Source of the DNA: DASRIA01 sp963724065 | GTDB taxonomy: Bacteria; Actinomycetota; Thermoleophilia; Solirubrobacterales; JBBDJG01 | NCBI GenBank assembly: GCA_963724065.1 | Contig: CAVRTB010000001.1 | Location: forward strand, 186,001-250,000 | DNA: 64,000 nt | Direction of reading: 5' to 3' | Shown: in pieces, positions 24,453-31,424 of the stretch | Numbering within the stretch: the first letter of the stretch is position 1 | Layout: each line of letters opens with the position of its first letter | The notes under the pieces: generated by a model | What the model saw: only the letters and a program-made list of their open reading frames with translations | Databases searched by the model: none | Told to the model about the DNA's origin: nothing | Made by a program: the position numbers and the translations under genes

Positions 24453-25477
24453 GCACTGCGCGTCGCTCCAAGGGACTCACCGTCGCGATCACCGGGCCGA
24501 CCGGCGACATCGGCCGCTCGGTCGTCCGCGCGCTCGAGAAGAGCAAGGAGGTGGGTCGCATCCTCGGCATGGCCCGCAGCCCGTTCGACTCCGCCGAGCA
24601 CGGGTGGAAGCGAACGGAGTACCGTCGCGGCGACGTCCTCGACCGCTCTTCGGTCGACGCGCTGGTCGCGGATGCCGACGTGGTCGTCCATCTCGCCTTC
24701 CTGATCTTCGGCAGCCACGACGAGACCCGTGACGTCAACCTCAGGGGCTCGCGCAACGTCTTCGAGGCGACGGTGGCCGCTGGCGCAAAGCGACTTGTCT
24801 ACACGTCCTCGGTCGCGGCCTACGGCTTCCATCGCGACAACCCCGACGTGCTCACCGAGGACACCGCGCCGCGCGGCACGCCCGACTTCTACTACTCCGC
24901 GCAGAAGGCGGAGCTCGAGGGCCTGCTCGAGGAGGTCACCAGGGGCGCGAGCACGGACGTCTACATGTTTCGCCCGTGCATCGTCGCTGGCTCGGACGCG
25001 CCCACGCTGGTCGAGGGCTTCACCGGCCAGAAGGTGTTCGGCCGCAAGGTCCGGCACGTCTGGCGGCTGCTCGAGGCGCTGCCGATCATCTCGCCAGTGC
25101 TGCCGGACAGCGGCGTGCCCTTCCAGCTGGTGCACCACGACGACGTCGCCAACGCCGTGCGGGCCGCGATCCTCGGCCGCGGCACGCCGGGCACCTACAA
25201 CCTCGCCGCCGACGACGCGATCCGGGTGCGCGACGTCGCGCGCGCGCTCGGGTGGCAGTCGGTCCCCGTGCCGGGCGTCGCGGTCGGCGCGGTCGGCGAG
25301 GTGGTTTCGCGCGTGCCCGTCGCGCCGGCCGAGGCCGGTTGGGTCGACGCCCTGAGAAAGCCCGTGCTGATGGACACCGCCAAGGCGCGACGCGAGCTGC
25401 GCTGGCGCGCGCGCCACGACGGCCACGCGACGCTCGCGCAGACCGTCGAAGCCGCGCGCGAAGCCGGCATCGTCTGA
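24449..25477 (+). CDS. NAD-dependent epimerase/dehydratase-family protein
   Basis: A 342-residue extended SDR starting at GTG 24449, which overlaps the acyl-CoA dehydrogenase stop (GTGA), so the two are coupled. TVAITGPTGDIGRSVVRALE binds NAD, DVVVHLAF and GSRNVFEATVAAGAKRLVYTSS are typical, and the active site is YYSAQK. A C-terminal variable domain includes FQLVHHDDVANAVRAA and YNLAADDAIRVRDVARALG. The substrate is not a recognisable sugar nucleotide; it could be a lipid-like intermediate given its neighbours. The long frame running back to 23039 in this register is antisense-like noise over the previous gene and not an extension. Confidence 0.84.
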   Translation: MSTARRSKGLTVAITGPTGDIGRSVVRALEKSKEVGRILGMARSPFDSAEHGWKRTEYRRGDVLDRSSVDALVADADVVVHLAFLIFGSHDETRDVNLRGSRNVFEATVAAGAKRLVYTSSVAAYGFHRDNPDVLTEDTAPRGTPDFYYSAQKAELEGLLEEVTRGASTDVYMFRPCIVAGSDAPTLVEGFTGQKVFGRKVRHVWRLLEALPIISPVLPDSGVPFQLVHHDDVANAVRAAILGRGTPGTYNLAADDAIRVRDVARALGWQSVPVPGVAVGAVGEVVSRVPVAPAEAGWVDALRKPVLMDTAKARRELRWRARHDGHATLAQTVEAAREAGIV

Positions 25478-25481
25478 CCGC

Positions 25482-26375
25482 TTGACACAGGCAACCGGCG
25501 ACCACCTCGAGCCCTACGGCTCGCCTGGGCACTCGGCGTGGCTGGACGTCGACTGGGACGCCCACCGTCACGAGGCGGTGGTCGGCGGCGCGCGCGTGAA
25601 CTACGTCCGGATGGGCACTGGACCGCCGCTGCTGTTGATCCACGGGCTCTCGGCGTCCTGGGAGAGCTGGCTCGAGAACATTCCAGCGCTCGCGCAGGCG
25701 AACACGACGATCGCCGTCGACCTTCCCGGCTTTGGGCGCTCCGAGATGCCCGCGGGGAATGTCAGCATTCCCGGCTACGCGCGGTTCGTCGTGGCCTTCC
25801 TCGACGGTCTCGGCATCGCGCGCGCGGCGCTCGCCGGGAGCTCGATGGGGGGCCTGATCGCTGCCGACGCGGCGGCCACCTACCCGCGCCGGGTTGAGCG
25901 CCTCGTGCTCGTTTCCGCGCCGGGCCCCGCCCGCCGCTCGCTGCCGCCCGAGGAGGTGGGAGCGCCCGGGCTCGCACTGGCGATCGCGGGTGCGGCCGCG
26001 CGCCGCTCGGGCGGGCTGATGCACAGCGCCTTCTTGCGCCGGGCGTTGCTGAGCAGGCTGATGAGCCATCCCGATCGCATCTCGCCGCGGCTGATCGCGC
26101 GACTCGCGGCCGGCGTCGCGCGTCCGGCCTCGGGGGCGGCGCGACGCGCGACGGTGCGCAACGACGTGGGCCTGCGCATCCACGCGATCGCCGCTCCGGC
26201 GCTGCTCGTATGGGGGGAGCGCGACCAGGTCGTCCCTCCGTATGTCGCCGACTACTACGAGCAGGCTTTGCCCGGCGCGCGCAAGGTGATCTTCCCCGAC
26301 ACCGGGCACGCCCCGATGATCGAGCGACCGACCCGGTTCAATCGTCTCCTGACCGACTTTTTGGCCGCCACCTGA
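25482..26375 (+). CDS. Alpha/beta-hydrolase
   Basis: A 297-residue protein beginning at TTG 25482, four bases after the previous stop; other starts would lose the N-terminal strand. LLLIHGLSASWESW, AGSSMGGLIAAD (nucleophile Ser), WGERDQVVPPYVADYY (acid), and DTGHAPMIERP (His) complete the triad. The pair of acyl-CoA dehydrogenase and epimerase upstream suggests hydrolysis of an acyl or lactone intermediate in the same pathway, but this is inference. No signal peptide, so cytosolic. Confidence 0.83.
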   Translation: MTQATGDHLEPYGSPGHSAWLDVDWDAHRHEAVVGGARVNYVRMGTGPPLLLIHGLSASWESWLENIPALAQANTTIAVDLPGFGRSEMPAGNVSIPGYARFVVAFLDGLGIARAALAGSSMGGLIAADAAATYPRRVERLVLVSAPGPARRSLPPEEVGAPGLALAIAGAAARRSGGLMHSAFLRRALLSRLMSHPDRISPRLIARLAAGVARPASGAARRATVRNDVGLRIHAIAAPALLVWGERDQVVPPYVADYYEQALPGARKVIFPDTGHAPMIERPTRFNRLLTDFLAAT

Positions 26376-26407
26376 GGACCCGGGCGCGGGATACTCGAAG
26401 GGAGCCG

Positions 26408-26869
26408 ATGTCAGCACAGGATCTCGACGCGCTGCGCAGCATGTACGAAGCCTTCAACCGTCGTGACCTGGCGGCCTTGCTGGAGACCATGCACCCGGAC
26501 GTCGAGGCCTCCTCGCCCGACGACCTCGAGTTCGCAGCGTTGATGCTGCGCCTGCTCGGCCCGCGGTTCGTCGTGCTGCTCGGCACCTCCTACCGCGGCA
26601 AGGAGGAGGTGCGGCGCCTTTTCGAGGCCATGTGGGCGATCTCCGAGCGCTTGGTCGTCGAGCCGCAGGAGTACGTGGAGCTCGACGAGGGCGTCGTGGC
26701 GCCGATCATCTTGCGCGCGAGATCACTCGACGCGGGTATCGAGTCAGAGGTCCACATCGCTCACGCCTGGACGTTCTCCGAGGCGAAGCTGGCCACGCTG
26801 CGCGCCTTCGCTGACCGCGAGCGTGCAGTTTCCGCCCTGCGCCAAACTGGGAAAAGAGAGGGGGAGTAG
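26408..26869 (+). CDS. NTF2-like (SnoaL-type) small protein
   Basis: A 153-residue protein from ATG 26408 with GGAG 3 bases upstream. The beginning (LDALRSMYEAFNRRDLAALLETMHPDVE) and the YRGKEEVRRLFEAMW segment are typical of the NTF2-like superfamily, a cone-shaped fold used by enzymes and by small ligand-binding proteins. A later AHAWTFSEAKLATLRAFAD also fits. No residue set identifies the activity. It lies 32 bp after the hydrolase gene and is the last of the operon; an intrinsic terminator follows. Confidence 0.78.
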   Translation: MSAQDLDALRSMYEAFNRRDLAALLETMHPDVEASSPDDLEFAALMLRLLGPRFVVLLGTSYRGKEEVRRLFEAMWAISERLVVEPQEYVELDEGVVAPIILRARSLDAGIESEVHIAHAWTFSEAKLATLRAFADRERAVSALRQTGKREGE

Positions 26870-26977
26870 CATTGACCCGGCCTACCTGCATGGGCAGGCC
26901 TCCCAAATGGGCACGGGGCGAGTAGTTCGATCGTGAGCCCGGAAGCGCCCGGTGTCATTTGCCGGGCGTTTCCTTTT
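26870..26977 (+). ncRNA. Candidate structured RNA or 3' UTR ending in a terminator
   Basis: Starting at the end of the NTF2-like gene there are three stem-loops: GGCCT…AGGCC (26879-26900), GGGC…GCCC (about 26916-26940), and a terminator. The run ends before the convergent sigma-factor gene. There is no open frame in it. It could be the 3' end of the operon mRNA or a separate small RNA; a TAGCAT box overlaps the stop codon. Confidence 0.35.
26946..26977 (+). terminator. Intrinsic terminator of the acyl-CoA dehydrogenase operon
   Basis: CGCCCGG (26946-26952), 9-base loop, CCGGGCG (26962-26968), then TTTCCTTTT. This is a classic hairpin plus T-rich tail. Confidence 0.8.
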
Positions 26978-26985
26978 GGCGAGGC

Positions 26986-27888
26986 CTAGTGAAGTGCCGC
27001 GACCTCTGGCGTGCGCGCGAGCAGCGCAAGTCCGCGGGCTTGCAGCCGGCGCACCTTGTCGCGTGAGATCCCGAGGCGATGCTCGACCTCGTCGAGCGTC
27101 CTCGCCTCGCACCCGATCCCGTAGCGTAGCCTGACCACCTCGCGCTCCGCCAGAGGGATCCGCTCGAGGGCCGCCCGCAGGGCCTCGCAGCGCATCGAGC
27201 GCTCGACTTCCTCCGCCGGCTCCCACGTGTCGCCTTCGAGCAGCTCGCCGAACGGCGTCGGGTCCTCGTCGCCGATCGGCTTGTCGAGGCTGGTCACGGT
27301 CCGGGCCAAGGTGCGGACCTCGCGCACCTGCTCGAGCGGCATCTTCGTGATCGCGGCGACCTCGTCCTCGGTGGGCTCGCGCCCGAACTCGGTCGTCAGC
27401 GCGCGCTCCACCCGGGCAATGGCGCGCTCGCGCTCGACCATGTAGACGGGCATGCGGATCACCCGCGCGCGATTTGCGATGCCGCGCTCGATCGACTCGC
27501 GGATCCACCAGCTCGCGTAGGTCGAGAACCTGAAGCCGCGGCGCCAGTCGAACTTCTCGGTGGCACGGATCAGCCCAAGGATGCCCTCCTGGATCAGGTC
27601 GAGCAGCGCGAGATCGCGTCCGCGGTACTTCTTCGCGATCGAGATCACGAGGCGCAGGTTGGAATTGATCAGCAGCTCCTTCGCGACCCGGTCGCCCCGC
27701 TCGATCAGCTTCGCGAGCTCGATCTCGGCCGCCGGCGTGAGCAGCTTGAAACGGGCGACCTCATTGAGGAAAAGTTGCAGCGCCTCGGTGCCGCCGCCCG
27801 CATCCTGAGCGATCTCGACGTCGTCGAGAGCCGTGGCCTCGTTCTCCTCCGACACAATCCCGATCGTGTCCGCGGCGCTTCCGGTCAA
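26986..27888 (-). CDS. Sigma-70-family RNA polymerase sigma factor
   Basis: A 300-residue protein started at TTG 27888 (an in-frame stop lies just upstream). It lacks region 1.1. Region 1.2 (ALQLFLNEVARFKLLTPA), region 2 (NLRLVISIAKKYRGR, LDLIQEGILGLIRATEKFDW, FSTYASWWIRESIERGIAN), region 3 (RALTTEFGREPTEDEVAA…) and region 4 with an HTH (LDEVEHRLGISRDKVRRLQ) are all present. It is a group 2-type relative of RpoD, expected to recognise promoters like the housekeeping ones. It is a paralogue of the factor at 38696. The two flank the surface-protein island. Convergent with the NTF2-like gene. Confidence 0.9.
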   Translation of the reverse strand: MTGSAADTIGIVSEENEATALDDVEIAQDAGGGTEALQLFLNEVARFKLLTPAAEIELAKLIERGDRVAKELLINSNLRLVISIAKKYRGRDLALLDLIQEGILGLIRATEKFDWRRGFRFSTYASWWIRESIERGIANRARVIRMPVYMVERERAIARVERALTTEFGREPTEDEVAAITKMPLEQVREVRTLARTVTSLDKPIGDEDPTPFGELLEGDTWEPAEEVERSMRCEALRAALERIPLAEREVVRLRYGIGCEARTLDEVEHRLGISRDKVRRLQARGLALLARTPEVAALH

Positions 27889-28000
27889 CCTGCCGCCCTC
27901 TCACCCCGCTTCGTGCCCCATGGACCAGCTGGGCACAAGGCAGACACTACTCCTCCGTGCCGCTGGTTTCAAAGCAGTGCGACGCGCCGGCCGCATCGCG

Positions 28001-28834
28001 CTAGGCGAGTGCGATCGGCTCGAGCCGAGCCTTGCCGCTGGCGGCGCCGGCGCGGGAGGTGAACGTCAATGCCGTGCAGATCGGCCGGCCGGCCCGGATC
28101 TCGTCCCCGTCCTGCTCGCGTGGGTGGTTGACCATCCGCATGCCGCACACCTGGGTCGCCGAGCCCCCGCCGTCGAGGTTGAGAGCAGCGTGTGCGCCGA
28201 GTGCGGCGAGCAGCTCCGCGAGCTCGCCGAGCGTGAGCCCTGCGTCGTGCGCGCTGCGACCGTCGCATGTCATCGACAGCGCAATGCCGTCCGCGACGCC
28301 GAGCGCCGCGCGCGGATGACGACCGGCGGTGATGTCGGAGTCGAACTGCTCATTGCCGGCGGAGAAGCCCTCGGGATCGACGCCGTCCACCACCACGGGG
28401 CGTCCGTGCTCGACAAGCAACGGCCCGGCCTGGAGCAGGTCCCCGCGCGGGGCCGGCTGGAGGTCCGGTCGCCGGGCGAGCGTCAGCGTGCCGCCCTCGA
28501 CGTGCACGCACGCGCGCAGGTCGGCCCACGGAGACGAGAACGGAATCGATACGCGCTCGGTCCCCGCGAGCCGCAGCTCGCCGAGCGGCCGTCCGAGATC
28601 GCGAATGAAGAACCCGCCGACGAGCGCGTCGGCAACGGCCGAGCGCCGGCACCAGGACAGGAGCGGCTCCATCTCGCGTAGCGCCACCACGCGCACCTCG
28701 GTGTTGGCAAGGTCATACGCCGCCAGATGGACGGTCGTGGCGAGGCCGTCGGAGAGCTCCACGCGGAAGCTCGCCGGAGCCGAGGAGGCCTCGTGCGGTC
28801 GGCCGGGCAACGAGTGGGTCCGGATCGCGGCCAC
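28001..28834 (-). CDS. Phosphodiester glycosidase-family protein (NAGPA-like)
   Basis: A 277-residue protein starting at GTG 28834. TACTTT lies 6 bases upstream with no ribosome-binding site, which predicts a leaderless start. The C-terminal half has the family's hallmarks: GRHPRAALGVADG, LTLGELAELLAALGAHAALN, and NLDGGGSATQVC with the DGGGS loop, resembling the domain of N-acetylglucosamine-1-phosphodiester glycosidase (DUF2233). Such proteins usually remove sugar-phosphate caps from polysaccharides. No signal peptide is visible, which is unusual for the family. Next to it is a glycosyltransferase gene, so a polysaccharide role is plausible. Confidence 0.8.
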   Translation of the reverse strand: MAAIRTHSLPGRPHEASSAPASFRVELSDGLATTVHLAAYDLANTEVRVVALREMEPLLSWCRRSAVADALVGGFFIRDLGRPLGELRLAGTERVSIPFSSPWADLRACVHVEGGTLTLARRPDLQPAPRGDLLQAGPLLVEHGRPVVVDGVDPEGFSAGNEQFDSDITAGRHPRAALGVADGIALSMTCDGRSAHDAGLTLGELAELLAALGAHAALNLDGGGSATQVCGMRMVNHPREQDGDEIRAGRPICTALTFTSRAGAASGKARLEPIALA

Positions 28835-28840
28835 ACTTCC

Positions 28841-28846
28841 AAAGTA
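28841..28846 (-). promoter_or_regulatory. -10 element of the leaderless glycosidase gene
   Basis: On the minus strand TACTTT lies 6 bases before GTG 28834 without a ribosome-binding site between. Confidence 0.45.
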
Positions 28847-28912
28847 CGGAAAGTGCAGGCTTTTTCCAGTGAAAATCGCGCAACCATCGCGTGAACATTC
28901 CGTGATCCGCGC

Positions 28913-30415
28913 TCAGGTAGGGGAGATCAGCTCCTCATATAGAGCCTCGAACCCGCGCGCGACCACGTCCCACGAGTGCGTGGCGCGCACCTGCCGATAG
29001 CCGTTCGCCCCGCGCGCGCGCCGCGTCGGCTCGTTGTTCACCGCGTCGACGAGCGCCTCGACGAGTGCCTCGATGTCGTCGGGGGGAATCATCCAGCCGT
29101 TCGGGCGCGCCGGGTCTGTGTTGACGAACGAGACCGGTCCCCCGCTGCGCGTCGCGATCACCGGCACGCCGCAGGCCATCGCCTCGATCAGCATCTGCCC
29201 GAAGCCCTCACGCGCGGACGGCGCCACCATCACGTCCGCGCAGGCAAGGCCCTCCGGCAGCTCGGTGTGGCCGCGCCACCCGACGAAGAAGATCCCCTCC
29301 TCTCCGACCTCGCGTGCGACCGCGTATGGATGCTCGCCCTCGTACTCGCCGGTGAAGCCCCCCCAGATGACGAGCGGCGCGGGCATCGCGAACCGTTCAC
29401 GTGCGCGCGCGTACGCGCGCAAGAGCAGCGGCACGCGCTTGACCTCGGTGAAGCGCCCGACGAAGAGCAATACCGGCGCGTGGTCGTGGTCACCGTCCGG
29501 GGCGTCGAACCAACGGAGGTCCTCATCCAGGTAGCGGATCGTGCCGGGCTGTCCGGACTCGTCCCACCCGAGCGGGTCCTCAACGAGCCAGCGCCGCCAG
29601 CGGCGCATCCGCTCGGCGCGGTCGAGCGGGACGCGGTCGAAGCGCTCCACGTCCACGCCGTTCGGAATCGACTCGATCGTCTCGGGCGGGACGTCGAGCA
29701 GTTGCCGGGCCTCGTCACGCAGCGCGGGCGAGATCGCGACGATGCGGCTCGACATGCGCGCCGCCTGTCGCAACCGCCGCGCCCAGTGGTCCCCGTGGCG
29801 CCACTGGTCCCAGCGCGTCTCGCGCAACAGTCGCCGCTCCTCCGTGTCCAGGTCGGCCGTGGGCGTCGCGGTCCCCATCTCCGCCATCCCGGCGAGGTCA
29901 GTGCCGAGTACTCCGGCCACGCCGCGCAGGCGGTCGATGTGGTCGAGCAGCAACAGTTCCGTGCCGTGCAGATGGGTGACGATCGGCACGCCGGGAAATC
30001 GGCGTCCGGCCGCCTCCTGCATGTGCGTGAGGTGGTGCAGGTGGATCACGTCGGGCGGCGTCGGCCATGCGTGCGCGAACACCTCCTCCCAGGCGGCGGC
30101 CAGATGGTCGCCGGTCTCCGGGGGCACGGCGGCGAAGACCGGGTCAGCCGCGCCTTTGCGGTCCTCGAAGGATGGGTGCATCGGGGTCGGAATGGCGAGC
30201 GGGTCGAGCCCCTCGGCGTGCGTCGCCAACGCGGGTCCGTAATCGACCGTCGTGAGGCGTGGGTGCTTGAAGAAGCTTTCCGCGTGTGTGCGGTCCCCGG
30301 GGCCGCCCAGCGACCCGGCGACGAGCGATACCGGCCACCCCGAGTCCTCGAGCGTCGGAACGAGGTAGCGCACGACCTGTGACGAGCCGCCGCGCGGGTA
30401 GAACAACAGGCCCAT
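28913..30415 (-). CDS. Glycosyltransferase, GT-B fold (family 4-like)
   Basis: A 500-residue protein. The N-terminal half starts MGLLFYPRGGSSQVVRY, with the Gly-rich loop of the acceptor domain, then PDVIHLHHLTHMQ and VTHLHGTELLLL. The donor domain contains LLFVGRFTEVKRVPLLLRAYA, ADVMVAPSAREGFGQMLIEAMACGVPVIATRSGGP, the EX7E-type block with the two Glu residues that characterises retaining GT4-like enzymes. It transfers a nucleotide-activated sugar to an unknown acceptor in the cytosol. A central insertion (~residues 200-300) is charged. It lies at the edge of the surface-protein island, divergent from the first stand-alone KGATP gene. Confidence 0.86.
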   Translation of the reverse strand: MGLLFYPRGGSSQVVRYLVPTLEDSGWPVSLVAGSLGGPGDRTHAESFFKHPRLTTVDYGPALATHAEGLDPLAIPTPMHPSFEDRKGAADPVFAAVPPETGDHLAAAWEEVFAHAWPTPPDVIHLHHLTHMQEAAGRRFPGVPIVTHLHGTELLLLDHIDRLRGVAGVLGTDLAGMAEMGTATPTADLDTEERRLLRETRWDQWRHGDHWARRLRQAARMSSRIVAISPALRDEARQLLDVPPETIESIPNGVDVERFDRVPLDRAERMRRWRRWLVEDPLGWDESGQPGTIRYLDEDLRWFDAPDGDHDHAPVLLFVGRFTEVKRVPLLLRAYARARERFAMPAPLVIWGGFTGEYEGEHPYAVAREVGEEGIFFVGWRGHTELPEGLACADVMVAPSAREGFGQMLIEAMACGVPVIATRSGGPVSFVNTDPARPNGWMIPPDDIEALVEALVDAVNNEPTRRARGANGYRQVRATHSWDVVARGFEALYEELISPT

Positions 30416-30492
30416 GCCGACCAGTCGCGCGATGCCCCCTCCCCTTGCCTTCCCTACCGACGGGTAAGTTTGTTACTGATTTCTGGACTCCC

Positions 30493-30521
30493 TTTACAGG
30501 TTTCGGGCCTCATGTTAGGGT
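30493..30521 (+). promoter_or_regulatory. Strong promoter of the KGATP gene at 30579
   Basis: TTTACA (30493-30498), 17-base spacer, TGT then TAGGGT (30516-30521), so both a -35 and an extended -10 (TGnTA). Predicted start near 30528. Confidence 0.7.
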
Positions 30522-30528
30522 CAGGTCG

Positions 30529-30562
30529 TTGTCGCGACAAACGCGCCTTTTGGGGAAGGCGC
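30529..30562 (+). promoter_or_regulatory. Palindrome at the transcript start plus 5' UTR hairpin
   Basis: TTGTCGCGACAA (30529-30540) is a perfect 12-base palindrome sitting at the predicted start point, an operator-like position. GCGCCTT, a 6-base loop and AAGGCGC (30543-30562) then form a 7-bp hairpin in the leader, before GAGGGGAGAGG and the ATG. Confidence 0.5.
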
Positions 30563-30578
30563 AGAAGAGGGGAGAGGT

Positions 30579-31322
30579 ATGCCGAGCAAACGCTTTGCCG
30601 TACTACTCGTGGCCGCGCTGGCAGCGGTCGGGGTGATGATCATCGCATCGGTGGCTTCGGCCACGCACCCGCGTCCAAAGGGTGCAACGCCGCTGCGCGT
30701 CTCGATCGTGCCCGCGTACAACGCGTGCACGGCACCGAACCGGACCCACGGGCCGCCGCTGGCGTTCCCGTCGTGTAACCCGCCGGTTCAGTCGTCCAGT
30801 GCAATCACGATCGGATCGCCCGACGCCAACGGCGCCGCGGCGAACGCCGAATCGTCCGTGAAGCTCTCGGTGTTCGTTGGAGTTCCGGGTCCGCCCGATG
30901 ACTCCGACGTATTGATCACATCGAGCGGGACGGACGTGCGCTGCAAGGCCGGCACGACCGCATGCGGCAGCGCGAACGCTGCTGACGGTGCGGACTACAC
31001 CGGTGAGGTGCAGGGCAACGCGACGATCCGGATCACCGACCACTTCAACGCAGTTGTTGCAGGTGGCGGAACGGACCCGGGAACAGTCGTGGACATCCCG
31101 TTCCCGGTCGCGGCGACCTGCGTCGCAACCGCGAGCACCGCGATCGGAGGCACATGCACGGCGAACACGTCGGCAAACGCCACCGTTCCGGGCGCAGTGA
31201 AGGACGCGAAGCGCGCAATCGTTGAAGTCGGTCAGATCACCATCACCGATGGTGGCTCTGACGGCGTCAACGGCACGCTGCCGAACACCCTCTTCGGAGT
31301 CCAGGGGATCTTCATCCCCTAG
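30579..31322 (+). CDS. Secreted stand-alone KGATP-module protein
   Basis: A 247-residue protein: signal peptide (FAVLLVAALAAVGVMIIASV, cleavage near ASVASA), then only the shared module, PKGATPLRVSIVPAYNACTA to GVQGIFIP. Six Cys are present: AYNACTA, FPSCNP, VRCKAG, TACGSAN, AATCVA, GTCTAN. A strong promoter with an extended -10, a 12-base palindrome at the start site and a leader hairpin precede a good ribosome-binding site (GAGGGGAGAGG), so the gene looks highly and controllably expressed. It is nearly the same as the protein at 37778. A hairpin terminator follows. The family is not one I can name; the role is probably at or outside the cell surface. Confidence 0.82.
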   Translation: MPSKRFAVLLVAALAAVGVMIIASVASATHPRPKGATPLRVSIVPAYNACTAPNRTHGPPLAFPSCNPPVQSSSAITIGSPDANGAAANAESSVKLSVFVGVPGPPDDSDVLITSSGTDVRCKAGTTACGSANAADGADYTGEVQGNATIRITDHFNAVVAGGGTDPGTVVDIPFPVAATCVATASTAIGGTCTANTSANATVPGAVKDAKRAIVEVGQITITDGGSDGVNGTLPNTLFGVQGIFIP

Positions 31323-31390
31323 GCGCGGAGGCGATCCGCCCACGCGATCCTCCCCTACTACAGCGCCGGCGGATCAAGAAGCAGAGCAGC

Positions 31391-31424
31391 GAGGGCCGGG
31401 ACTTGTTCCCGGCCCTCGTCTTTC
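31391..31424. terminator. Hairpin terminator between convergent genes
   Basis: GAGGGCCGGG (31391-31400), 7-base loop, CCCGGCCCTC (31408-31417), followed by a T-rich stretch on the plus strand. It serves the KGATP gene and possibly the opposite-strand membrane-protein gene as well. Confidence 0.72.

Noticed and set aside
23039..25477. 812-codon plus-strand frame spanning the acyl-CoA dehydrogenase
   Set aside because: Its first part is out of frame over a real gene and reads as Arg/Gly-rich noise; only the part from 24449 is a gene.
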